From an uncultured Caulobacterales bacterium (GTDB lineage Bacteria; Pseudomonadota; Alphaproteobacteria; Caulobacterales; Maricaulaceae): a stretch of DNA of 64,000 nt. The translations under genes were made by a program, and so were the position numbers. Positions 43,444 to 51,409 of this stretch are shown piece by piece (position 1 is the first letter of the stretch; every line of letters begins with the position of its first letter). The notes under the pieces were generated by a model that had not been told where the DNA came from, did not search any database, and saw nothing but the letters and a program-made list of their open reading frames with translations. The stretch covers positions 682,001-746,000 of the forward strand of contig CANNER010000001.1 of the NCBI GenBank assembly GCA_947503715.1, in the 5' to 3' direction.

Positions 43444-44427
43444 ATGACCGAAGCTAACAAACAGGGCCGTCCTTTTGACGATATCCGCGACCTCGTGCGG
43501 ACAATGCCGCCCGTGGACGGTGTGTCGGCCGATGATCTCGGCGCAATCTTCAAGACATTAGGGCGGGGTTTGCGTCCACTCGGCACTTTGGAGGGGGCCT
43601 TGACGGAGATTGCCCGCATTCAGGGCGGACAGCTACCCCGCCTGTCCAGACCGCTCATCGCCGTCTTTGCGGGAACACATGGCGTGGCGTCGCAAATGTC
43701 AGATGCGGATATCATCGAAGCCTCAAAAGCCCGTGTCGTAAGCTTGACCGAAGGTGCGGCGGCCGTTCGCGGCATGTCATCCGATTTGGGCGCGGCGTTC
43801 AAAGTCTACGAATTCGGTTTAGAATATCCGAGCGCGGATTTCACACGTGAGCCCAGCTTGTCAGAACGGGATTGCGCCGCCGCAATTGCTTTCGGAATGG
43901 AAGTCGTCGCCGAAGGCGCGGACGTCATTATATTGGGCAATGCAGGGTACGGCGCAGCGACGGCAGCCGCCGGAATCGCAATGTCTCTCTATGGGGGTGC
44001 GGCTAATTACTGGGCCGGTGGACAGGCGGCGAAGGCGCGTATTTCTTCGGTGGAAGCCGGAATAGAGGCGCATAGCGGCCATCTTGATGATCCACTCGAT
44101 ACGCTTCGTATCTTTGGCGGGCGTGATATTGCGGGGATGATCGGCGCGATTCTGGCGGCGGGACATCAGCGCATACCCGTTCTACTGGACGGCTATGTCA
44201 GTTGTGCGGCGGCGGCAGTTCTTCACGCAATTGACCCAAAATCTGTCGCCCATTGTATCGCGTCGCATTGCTCTGCCGAACCTGCCCATGATGCCTTGCT
44301 CTCGCGTCTGCAACTGTCGCCAATTTTGGACCTCGGCATAAACATTGGTGATGGTACAGGTGGCGCGATGGCGCTTTCCCTCCTTAAGACGGCTGCGGCA
44401 GGCCTGACCACATTGAAAGACGGCTGA
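43444..44427 (+). CDS. cobT: CobT-like nicotinate-nucleotide:dimethylbenzimidazole phosphoribosyltransferase
   Basis: A 327-residue protein that in the family makes alpha-ribazole phosphate for the lower ligand of cobalamin. Family features are RPLIAVFAGTHGVASQ, VIILGNAGYGAATAAAGIAM, VLLDGYVSCAAAAVL and SHCSAEPAH. The catalytic loop, normally with Glu in R-x-GEGTGA, reads NIGDGTGGAMAL, so the general base would be Asp303. It overlaps no neighbour and is followed by the amino-acid dehydrogenase two bases later. The family is clear; activity is slightly in doubt because of the substitution. Confidence 0.87.
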   Translation: MTEANKQGRPFDDIRDLVRTMPPVDGVSADDLGAIFKTLGRGLRPLGTLEGALTEIARIQGGQLPRLSRPLIAVFAGTHGVASQMSDADIIEASKARVVSLTEGAAAVRGMSSDLGAAFKVYEFGLEYPSADFTREPSLSERDCAAAIAFGMEVVAEGADVIILGNAGYGAATAAAGIAMSLYGGAANYWAGGQAAKARISSVEAGIEAHSGHLDDPLDTLRIFGGRDIAGMIGAILAAGHQRIPVLLDGYVSCAAAAVLHAIDPKSVAHCIASHCSAEPAHDALLSRLQLSPILDLGINIGDGTGGAMALSLLKTAAAGLTTLKDG

Positions 44428-44429
44428 CC

Positions 44430-45470
44430 ATGTTCGACCATCCCGATTATGATGACCATGAAGGCGTGCATGTCTTCACCGATAAGGCAACAGGATTGCG
44501 CGCTATCATCGCCGTGCACAATATGACGCTCGGTCCGTCTGCGGGTGGTACGCGGCTCTGGTCTTACATCAATCAGGATGACGCCCTGACGGATGCGCTC
44601 CGTCTGTCAAAAGCTATGAGCTATAAAAATGCGATGGCGGGATTGGAATTAGGCGGCGGAAAAGCCGTGATTTTGCGCCCGGAAACCATGTTTGATCGGG
44701 ACGCCTTATTCGCCGCTTATGGTCGGGCCGTCGAGGCCGTTGGTGGTGCTTATATCACAGCGGAAGATGTAGGCGTGTCTCCGGATGATATGCGGATAAT
44801 TAAGACGCAAACGGATTATGTGGCTGGTCTTGATACCGGGCCCGCGGCTTCGGGTGACCCGTCCCCAGTCACCGCAGAAGGTGTGTTTCGCGGCATAAAG
44901 GTTGCGGTGCGCCACAAATTTGGTCTCGAATCTTTAAGAGGCCTTCGCGTTGCCGTGCAGGGGCTCGGTCACGTTGGCTATGCGCTTTGTGAGCATCTCC
45001 ACGGCGCGGGCTGTCAACTTGTCGTGACAGATATCAACCGCGCTGTTTTGGATAAGGCGCAAGATGAGCTGGGTGCTATGCTCGTTGACCCGCAGGACAT
45101 TCATAAAGAAACCGTCGATATCTACGCCCCCTGCGCCTTGGGCGGCGCGGTGTCGGAAAAAACTCTCCCGCATATCCGGGCGGGTATCATTGCCGGCGCG
45201 GCCAATAATCAACTCGCCACGCCGGAGATGGGGGAGGCGTGCCGGCAACGCGGCATTCTCTATGCGCCGGATTACGTCATCAATGCAGGCGGCATAATCA
45301 ATGTCGCCGCAGAAGTCAGTGGCACCTATGACCCGAATTGGGTGAGGGGAAAGCTGGAAGGTCTTGAAACAACATTGAAATCGATTTTCGATGAGGCGGC
45401 AGAACATCAGGTTGCGACGACCGTCGTTGCCGACTCCATGGCGAGAGCTCGACTCGGATTATCCGACTGA
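44430..45470 (+). CDS. Leucine/valine/phenylalanine dehydrogenase
   Basis: A 346-residue NAD-dependent amino acid dehydrogenase. The dimerisation and substrate domain includes LGPSAGGTRLWSY, SYKNAMAGLELGGGKAVI with the catalytic lysines, and EDVGVSPDDM; the Rossmann domain is VAVQGLGHVGYALCEHL. The C-terminal YVINAGGIINVAAE matches the Leu/Phe/Val dehydrogenases. It oxidatively deaminates branched-chain amino acids and could feed branched or odd acyl precursors. It is paired with the cobT gene. Confidence 0.92.
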   Translation: MFDHPDYDDHEGVHVFTDKATGLRAIIAVHNMTLGPSAGGTRLWSYINQDDALTDALRLSKAMSYKNAMAGLELGGGKAVILRPETMFDRDALFAAYGRAVEAVGGAYITAEDVGVSPDDMRIIKTQTDYVAGLDTGPAASGDPSPVTAEGVFRGIKVAVRHKFGLESLRGLRVAVQGLGHVGYALCEHLHGAGCQLVVTDINRAVLDKAQDELGAMLVDPQDIHKETVDIYAPCALGGAVSEKTLPHIRAGIIAGAANNQLATPEMGEACRQRGILYAPDYVINAGGIINVAAEVSGTYDPNWVRGKLEGLETTLKSIFDEAAEHQVATTVVADSMARARLGLSD

Positions 45471-45529
45471 GGCCAAATGGTTGACAGTCCAGCCCCAGTC
45501 CTTAAGAGGCCTTTCGCGTCAGAACTGAC

Positions 45530-45604
45530 GGGCGATTAGCTCAGCGGGAGAGCACTGCCTTCACACGGCAGGGGTCACTGGTTCAATCCCAGTATCGCCC
45601 ACCA
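45530..45604 (+). tRNA. tRNA-Val (anticodon CAC)
   Basis: A 75-base tRNA: acceptor GGGCGAT with ATCGCCC, D-arm TAGCTCAGCGGGAGAGC, anticodon stem CTGCC/GGCAG around TTCACAC, T-arm CTGGTTCAATCCCAG, A73 and encoded CCA. Confidence 0.96.
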
Positions 45605-45774
45605 GTCTTAGATCCTGATGGGAGCTTTGGTTTGGTATGTCAGACCGTTACATCTAATCTCTCTCAAGTATAACGGTTAAGGCTATCTCGCTGTAGCGCT
45701 AGCGTAGGTAAATCAATTGCGATTGATGTAATGATTTTTCAGTTAGTTGCGCAGATACCCTAGACTCGACTTCA

Positions 45775-45924
45775 CTGTCATAAACTGCAACAGAACTGTC
45801 ACATTGCGTAACATCGCGTGAGACTCATATTTCATCTTATATGATATGCGTTTCGAGTTGTGGGATGTATGTTCGGGGGCATTTACAAATAGGGTTAACG
45901 TCCTATTGACCCTGTTTTTGTAAA
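45775..45924 (+). promoter_or_regulatory. Leader of the sphingolipid operon with Pho-box-like repeats and a long inverted repeat
   Basis: The gene-free stretch 45605-45955 has two signals. CTGTCAT (45775-45781) and CTGTCAC (45796-45802) are direct repeats 21 bases apart, like alternate units of a PhoB site. Then TTTACAA-AT-AGGGT (45882-45895) is inverted as ACCCT...TTGTAAA (45909-45924), with AATAGG/CCTATT nested inside. The second lies close to the start and may be an operator. The rest of the stretch shows nothing I can name. Confidence 0.4.
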
Positions 45925-45955
45925 AGTACGTCAAGTCGACGTGACTGAGCGAGAT

Positions 45956-47731
45956 ATGAGTATGACTGAAGCCGAAACCATCCAGGTTCTGCCGACTGAA
46001 CGGGGTGTCCCCATTCGACATGGTGATTTTGAAACCCTGTGTGATGCACTCGACTATGCCGCAACAGCAAAGACGGGACTGTCATATTTCGATGGTAAAG
46101 CACGTCCAAAGGCGGCGCTTTCTTATGCTGATCTTCATAGCCAAGCTATTGAGATGGCAAAGCGCCTTGTTCCATTCGCCAAGAAAAATTCACGTATTGG
46201 AATTGCGGCCGTTTCGACTCCCGAATTCGCGGTTATGTTTTTCGCCTGCCAATATGCAGGTCTTGTCGCTGCCCCTGTACCGCTGCCTGTTACGCTGGGC
46301 GGGCGGAGTTCGTATGAACGGCAATTGCAACGGTTGGCTGATACGGGTGATTTTCACGCACTTTTATGCCCGGAATCAATGGACGGCATTATGCGTTCGG
46401 CCTTAAATGATCAGGCGATTCCAGTGATGACATTTGAGGCTGTTGGGAATTTGCCAGAGGGAGATGTTTTGCGACCATTTGGTAAGGATGATCTCTGTTA
46501 TATTCAATATTCTTCTGGTTCCTCTTCTTCGCCAAAGGGTATTATTGGAACGCAGAAATCCGTCTGTGCCAATTGCTTGGCGATTACGAAACACGGTATG
46601 AAAATGACCGAGACAGACCGGGGGACCTCTTGGCTCCCGCTCTATCATGATATGGGTTTGATCGGGTTTTTGATCGCGCCGATGACGGCACAAATGTCCG
46701 TTGATTACATTGATCCACAGGACTTTACGCGCCGGCCTATTACATGGCTGCAATTGATCTCTGATCATAAGGGCACGCTCTCTTACTCACCCACATTTGG
46801 CTACGAACTCTGCGTGCGGCGTTGGCGTGAAGATCGTGAGCTTGATTTGTCGAGTTGGCGTGTGGCCGGGATTGGCGGTGATATGGTGCGTCCTGAACCT
46901 CTGACAGATTTTCAAAACCTATTCGCAGATATGGGTTTTGGGCAGGGCGTTTTTACACCGTCATACGGTTTGGCAGAAACAACATTGGCCGCAACTTTTG
47001 CGCCATTGGGGCAGGGGCTAAAGACACACACAATCGATATGGAGCGCTACGCGCGTACGTCTGAGGCTGTTGAAGCGTCTGAGGTCACGCGCGAGGAAAG
47101 CCGAAGGTCTTTTGTGGCTTGCGGACATGTCCTACCGGATCATGAAATCGAAATTCGTGATTTTGACGATAACGTTTTGTCTGAAAAGCAAGTTGGCCGT
47201 GTTTGTCTCCGTGGACCGTCCGTGTCTCCCGGCTATTTCCGAAATACGCAGGCGACGGAAGCTTCTTTCTCAAAAGACGGGTGGTTGGACACAGGCGATG
47301 CCGGATATTGGCATGAAGGCCAATTGGTTGTCACAGGACGTTTTAAGGACCTGATTCTCTGGCATGGCCGGAATATTTGGCCACAGGATATTGAATGGGC
47401 CGCACAAGCTGCCGCGCCACATCGGTGTGGTCGGGCCTGTGCGTTTGCCATTGGGGGTGCGGGTGATGAAAAAGACATTATGCTATTGCTTGAATGTCGA
47501 ACGCGTAACCCGAAGCTATTGGAAGAAATTTATACGGCTGTCACGGCGGCGATTCGCCTGGAGGTTGGTGTGCCCGTCCGCCTGATGTTGGTGCCAAAAT
47601 CAACGATGATTATCACCAGCTCCGGCAAGCTTTCCCGTGCCCGTGTGAAGGCAAAGTTCCTCGAAGGCGCGATCATCGACTTGCAATCGGATGAAACTTT
47701 AAGAGTTGTTGCAGATAGCGCGTCAAAATAG
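45956..47731 (+). CDS. Fatty acyl-AMP ligase / acyl-ACP synthetase
   Basis: A 591-residue adenylate-forming enzyme of the FAAL type. The AMP-binding motif is YIQYSSGSSSSPKGI; WLPLYHDMGLIGFLI is highly typical of FAALs; then TPSYGLAETTLA and GWLDTGDAGYWHEGQLVVTG with GRFKDLILWHGRNIWPQDIE at the hinge. FAALs load fatty acyl-AMP onto a carrier protein rather than CoA. An acyl carrier protein and serine palmitoyltransferase follow, as in the Caulobacter sphingolipid cluster, so it probably supplies the acyl chain. The ATG at 45956 has GAGCGAGA before it; a GTG at 45941 is also possible. Confidence 0.9.
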   Translation: MSMTEAETIQVLPTERGVPIRHGDFETLCDALDYAATAKTGLSYFDGKARPKAALSYADLHSQAIEMAKRLVPFAKKNSRIGIAAVSTPEFAVMFFACQYAGLVAAPVPLPVTLGGRSSYERQLQRLADTGDFHALLCPESMDGIMRSALNDQAIPVMTFEAVGNLPEGDVLRPFGKDDLCYIQYSSGSSSSPKGIIGTQKSVCANCLAITKHGMKMTETDRGTSWLPLYHDMGLIGFLIAPMTAQMSVDYIDPQDFTRRPITWLQLISDHKGTLSYSPTFGYELCVRRWREDRELDLSSWRVAGIGGDMVRPEPLTDFQNLFADMGFGQGVFTPSYGLAETTLAATFAPLGQGLKTHTIDMERYARTSEAVEASEVTREESRRSFVACGHVLPDHEIEIRDFDDNVLSEKQVGRVCLRGPSVSPGYFRNTQATEASFSKDGWLDTGDAGYWHEGQLVVTGRFKDLILWHGRNIWPQDIEWAAQAAAPHRCGRACAFAIGGAGDEKDIMLLLECRTRNPKLLEEIYTAVTAAIRLEVGVPVRLMLVPKSTMIITSSGKLSRARVKAKFLEGAIIDLQSDETLRVVADSASK

Positions 47732-47739
47732 GTCTGAGG

Positions 47740-47758
47740 GCACGGCTTTACGCCGTGC
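47740..47758 (+). promoter_or_regulatory. Hairpin between ligase and carrier-protein genes
   Basis: GCACGGC-TTTAC-GCCGTGC is a perfect seven-base stem with a five-base loop and no T-run. It may protect or set the level of the carrier-protein message relative to the ligase. Confidence 0.5.
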
Positions 47759-47802
47759 GCTGTCTTTGATAGCGACGAGCACGTTTGAAATGAAAGACTG
47801 CC

Positions 47803-48051
47803 ATGACCGCCCCCACTGAGTCAGAGATTTACGATAAGATTTGTGAGCTTTTGAAGCCGTATAATCCCAAGGGCCTGCCGATTGAGCGGTCTTCTGGCAT
47901 TATGTCGGATCTGGAGGTCGATTCGGTGGCCGTTTTCGATTTTATTATGGAGTTGGAAGATCATTACGATATCTCAATTCCGATGGAGATGGTGTCCGAC
48001 ATTAAAACCGTTGGCGAACTTTCACTGGCCGCAAAAGGATTGATGTCCTGA
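47803..48051 (+). CDS. Acyl carrier protein of the sphingolipid operon
   Basis: An 82-residue carrier with the phosphopantetheine serine at position 41 in DLEVDSVAVFDF; the usual DSL is DSV here. Acidic helix 2 (DFIMELEDHYDISIPMEMV) fits an ACP. Its ATG-to-stop end overlaps the spt start by one base, so carrier and enzyme are translationally coupled. It is a specialised ACP, not the housekeeping AcpP. It most likely receives acyl groups from the FAAL and gives them to Spt or the N-acyltransferase. Confidence 0.92.
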   Translation: MTAPTESEIYDKICELLKPYNPKGLPIERSSGIMSDLEVDSVAVFDFIMELEDHYDISIPMEMVSDIKTVGELSLAAKGLMS

Positions 48052-49283
48052 TGACGGCTTTGTTTGACAAATACGCACCGCTTCAAACGCGCGTTGATAT
48101 GATGATGAAGATCGGCGCCGATGCGCTGGGCGTGAAATTCGATGATATTTTGTCCGCGACCCGCGGGCGTATCGGTAACCGCGAAATTCTTCTGGCTGGT
48201 ACGAATAACTATCTCGGCCTGACATTCGATGAGGATTGTCGCGCCGCCGCGAAAACTGCTGTTGATGATCACGGTACGGGTACGACGGGATCCCGCGTTG
48301 CAAACGGAACATATGCAGAACACACAGATTTGGAACAGGCCTTGGCAGAACATTTCGGAATGCCGTCCTGTATCGTGTTTACGACGGGCTATCAGACGAA
48401 CCTTGCCGCGATTTCGGGGCTGGCCGGTGATAAAGATGTCATCTTTATGGATGCAGATGCGCATGCCTGTATCATTGATGGATCGCGCCTGACCAATGCG
48501 TCGACCATTCGTTTCCGCCATAATAACCCGGAAGATCTGGATAAACGTCTCCGCCGACAAGGTGAGATTGAGGGCGGCAATGCCCTTGTTGTGATTGAAG
48601 GTATGTATTCCATGTTCGGTGATATTGCGCCCGTGGATGAATTTCTCGATGTGACGCACCGTCATGGCGGCTATCTCTTTATCGATGAAGCGCATTCCTA
48701 CGGTGTGTTCGGCCCCACTGGCTGCGGCATTGCGGAAGAGCAGGGCGTTTTGGATCAGGTTGACTTTATATCGGGCACATTCTCAAAATCCCTTGCTTCT
48801 GTCGGTGGATTTTGTGCGTCCAAACATCCTCAATTTGAAATTACACGCAAAGTTATGCGCCCCTATATGTTTACGGCGTCTGCCACGCCCGCCAATATTT
48901 GCGCGGCGCGTGTCGCCGTTGAGAAGGTCAAGACTGGTGGGTACTTGCGCGAGAATTTGAAAGCGCGGGCGCAACAGCTTCATGCCGGGTTGAAGGCTTT
49001 GGATTTCGACCTCTGCGCTGACCCGAGTCCCGTCATCGCTGTGCGTCGTCCTAATGAAGGCATTGCAGCGATGGAATGGAATTGGCTGATGGAAAACGGC
49101 GTTTACGTGAACCTCGCTGTTCCACCCGGAACACCGCAGAGCTCGTCTTTGCTCCGCATCTCACTCTCTGCGGCGCATACGGAAAGCGATGTGAATATTA
49201 TCATTGATGCATTTGGGCGAATGAAGGCCAGTCAGGCCGAAATTATGTCCGGTATGATGATCCGGATGCAGGCCGCGGAATAG
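48051..49283 (+). CDS. spt: Serine palmitoyltransferase
   Basis: A 410-residue PLP enzyme of the alpha-oxoamine synthase family, condensing serine with an acyl thioester to 3-ketosphinganine. Seen: LLAGTNNYLGL, GTGTTGSRVANGTYAEHTDL, MDADAHACIIDG with the PLP-stacking His region, FIDEAHSYGVFG and the Schiff-base lysine K246 in SGTFSKSLASVGG. The soluble homodimeric type resembles Sphingomonas and Caulobacter Spt. Other family members (KBL, BioF, HemA) are less likely because of the ACP and FAAL partners. Confidence 0.93.
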   Translation: MTALFDKYAPLQTRVDMMMKIGADALGVKFDDILSATRGRIGNREILLAGTNNYLGLTFDEDCRAAAKTAVDDHGTGTTGSRVANGTYAEHTDLEQALAEHFGMPSCIVFTTGYQTNLAAISGLAGDKDVIFMDADAHACIIDGSRLTNASTIRFRHNNPEDLDKRLRRQGEIEGGNALVVIEGMYSMFGDIAPVDEFLDVTHRHGGYLFIDEAHSYGVFGPTGCGIAEEQGVLDQVDFISGTFSKSLASVGGFCASKHPQFEITRKVMRPYMFTASATPANICAARVAVEKVKTGGYLRENLKARAQQLHAGLKALDFDLCADPSPVIAVRRPNEGIAAMEWNWLMENGVYVNLAVPPGTPQSSSLLRISLSAAHTESDVNIIIDAFGRMKASQAEIMSGMMIRMQAAE

Positions 49284-49284
49284 G

Positions 49285-49488
49285 TTAGCCCTCTTCTTCT
49301 TCTGCGCGGGTTTGCAGATAAAGCGCTGCTAATGCGCAAGGGATTAATAACATAAATGTTGCAATGAGGATTGTGTCGGTATCTCCACCAGCACGAGATG
49401 TTTGCCCAGCTATCCATGACCCGATTAATAGGACTGAAATCAACACCGTTAAGGTGATATGATTGGCGTAACTGGTAAAGTCTCTCAT
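49285..49488 (-). CDS. Small membrane protein
   Basis: A 67-residue protein with two hydrophobic helices (TLTVLISVLLIGSWIAG and ILIATFMLLIPCALAALYL) and an acidic tail RAEEEEG. It faces spt with a one-base gap. Not recognised; it may belong with the sphingolipid locus only by position. Confidence 0.5.
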   Translation of the reverse strand: MRDFTSYANHITLTVLISVLLIGSWIAGQTSRAGGDTDTILIATFMLLIPCALAALYLQTRAEEEEG

Positions 49489-49580
49489 CGGCGTCTCCAG
49501 GGCGCCCCGGATATGTCAAGGCTAGGCATATGAAAATGAAGTTTCAATAAAGACGCGCCTCAATATTGTCACATTTTCGC

Positions 49581-50501
49581 CTAATTTGCCCGAAAAGCGC
49601 CTTTTCGCCATAGTTTCCAGAACAAAAACGGTGAATGTAGCACCGGATGACGACGTTGCGCAGGTGTGGGGTCCAATTTGACTCCGGAGTGATTCTCTAC
49701 CTTTCGGGCGACATAATCAATCCCACCATCAAATGTCGCTGCTCCGAGCAGCACGCGGATCGCGGCGGCAGGCTTGCCTAAGAGACGTCGCAAGAACCAT
49801 CTGCGCTTGGCTTTTCCGATAGGTTTCTGCGGAATTTCATAATTACCGTTTTCATCCGGTGCGCCGTAAAGAGCTGTCGTGATCGCTTCATAGCGTTCCG
49901 CAAATCGGGCGACGATTTCCTCTGCGCGTCCGGTAGAGCTTTCGGGGCGAAGCTCAGTTTGGTAGCTCTCGTAAAATCCGCGCCCCCAAAATACTGCGGC
50001 AGTTGCGCGTCCTTTGAGAAGTGGCGCTGTTTCCGCTGCCATCGTTTCAACAGCTTTAACGCGTCCCGCCCAGACACGATCCAAGACGGTCTCTTCCTTA
50101 GACCAGAGGACTGCGCAGGGTTGCGAAAAGCGTCCCCATACCTGTGAGAGGAAGGCCTTGGAACTACAGCGCCTTTCAAATTCCGACAGGCTTAAAATTG
50201 AATATTTGCATGTGCTTAGCGTGCCGTCCTCATTCTCTCTTTCGAGGTAATAAACGGCGGGAGGTATGAGGCGATTTATGAGGGCGCGTGGTCCGGTACC
50301 ATGGGTTTTACGGTAGCTATCTACTAGCACATAGAAATCGAGCATTTTTTCCGAGTTATCCAGCTCTCGTAATGAGCTGCCATAATACACCATGGCCTGA
50401 ACACGATCGGTGTGACGGGCGCGAATCGCGTCCATAACAGCAGTGACGCGCGCCGGCGGGTCGAGTGTTTCACCCTTTATGATATCCAGAACCGTGCTCA
50501 T
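49581..50501 (-). CDS. TAM41-like nucleotidyltransferase in the sphingolipid locus
   Basis: A 306-residue protein that resembles the TAM41/Mmp37 CDP-diacylglycerol synthase family: MVYYGSSLRE (like the YGSG loop), KMLDFYVLVDSYR (the metal-binding D-F-x-x-x-V-D), then PPAVYYLERENEDGTLSTCK and KYSILSLSEFERR. It starts right after the lipid kinase stop, in the order kinase then nucleotidyltransferase. TAM41 couples CTP to phosphatidic acid; here the logical substrate is a ceramide phosphate or related phosphate. It may correspond to one of the Caulobacter Cpg proteins needed for ceramide phosphoglycerate. The family call is from pattern, not an alignment. Confidence 0.75.
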   Translation of the reverse strand: MSTVLDIIKGETLDPPARVTAVMDAIRARHTDRVQAMVYYGSSLRELDNSEKMLDFYVLVDSYRKTHGTGPRALINRLIPPAVYYLERENEDGTLSTCKYSILSLSEFERRCSSKAFLSQVWGRFSQPCAVLWSKEETVLDRVWAGRVKAVETMAAETAPLLKGRATAAVFWGRGFYESYQTELRPESSTGRAEEIVARFAERYEAITTALYGAPDENGNYEIPQKPIGKAKRRWFLRRLLGKPAAAIRVLLGAATFDGGIDYVARKVENHSGVKLDPTPAQRRHPVLHSPFLFWKLWRKGAFRAN

Positions 50502-51401
50502 CTATCGTAGGAATGTCACAGGACGGCTGGCGCGGACAGTAAATTTGCCTGACGGGAATGAAAGAAATTCGCCGTCCAACACGACGGGGCCGGAATAGCT
50601 GTAATTAATTTCGTTACGACAGACTGAGAAGATGCCGTCTTTGCGGCGATCAACTGATTTGCGACCCAGCCATAAGCCAAGAATATTGCGGCCCAGTTTT
50701 TTATAACCTGACGTCACCCAAGTCAGGCGAAGCGGAGCCTCTTCTTCTCCCCAAAACGGGTCGAGACCCAAGATGAGACCGGGAAGGGTCGTGATAACTG
50801 TGCCCAGATGTTCACCTTCATAGAGATCATCAAGATGAACAGACGTCAGTTGCATCAGCGTCGCGTCGTCGCCACGAATACCTTTGAGAATACCGCCAAA
50901 CACGGCCAATGATCCGCCAATCCCTTTGCGGTGCAATTGGCCGGTCGTATAGCGTGTGATCTGCGGAATCGCGCCAGTCGAGAAGAGAAAACCGGAATAA
51001 TCAGGGCCGTCCAGTTCAGACGCGATGAGAAGTGGGTTGTTAGTTGGTGAGAGTTCTGACGCGAGTTTTGTTTTAACTCTATGTGGGCTCGCCGACGCAA
51101 AACCTATATTCTTGGCAACCTGGTTTGTCATGCCACCCGGGATGATGGAGAATTTTGGAAAATTTGCGAACCTGTCTTCTTGTCGGAGAAATTCGGATAT
51201 GACGCCCTGAACAGTCCCGTCTCCGCCTTCAATGATGACATGTTCGACCTTGTCTATCGCTGCTCTCTCAACAGTGGATGGGAGGTAGTCGAAAGGATCC
51301 AGATAAAAAATATCGTCTGTATCGCCGTAGAGTTCATGCAGAACGGAGCCCTTACGTGCGACGCGCTCTGACAAAGAATTGACTATGAAGAGCCGTCTCA
51401 T
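50502..51401 (-). CDS. cpgB: DAGK-fold lipid kinase, probable ceramide kinase (CpgB-like)
   Basis: A 299-residue kinase of the diacylglycerol/sphingosine kinase fold. The nucleotide loop is EHVIIEGGDGTVQG (GGDGT at residues 59-63), and the later IPGGMTNQVAKNIGF is the family G-G-T-x-N element in variant form. In Caulobacter a protein of this type, CpgB, phosphorylates bacterial ceramide. Context here agrees: spt, ceramide synthase-like and LptFG-like genes surround it. It starts eight bases after the LptG-like gene and abuts the TAM41-like gene, forming one operon. Diacylglycerol kinase activity is the alternative. Confidence 0.82.
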   Translation of the reverse strand: MRRLFIVNSLSERVARKGSVLHELYGDTDDIFYLDPFDYLPSTVERAAIDKVEHVIIEGGDGTVQGVISEFLRQEDRFANFPKFSIIPGGMTNQVAKNIGFASASPHRVKTKLASELSPTNNPLLIASELDGPDYSGFLFSTGAIPQITRYTTGQLHRKGIGGSLAVFGGILKGIRGDDATLMQLTSVHLDDLYEGEHLGTVITTLPGLILGLDPFWGEEEAPLRLTWVTSGYKKLGRNILGLWLGRKSVDRRKDGIFSVCRNEINYSYSGPVVLDGEFLSFPSGKFTVRASRPVTFLR

Positions 51402-51409
51402 AGCGAAGT

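Noticed and set aside
47740-47758. Transcription terminator between the ligase and carrier genes.
   Set aside because: The stem is strong but has no T-run after it, and the genes clearly work together.
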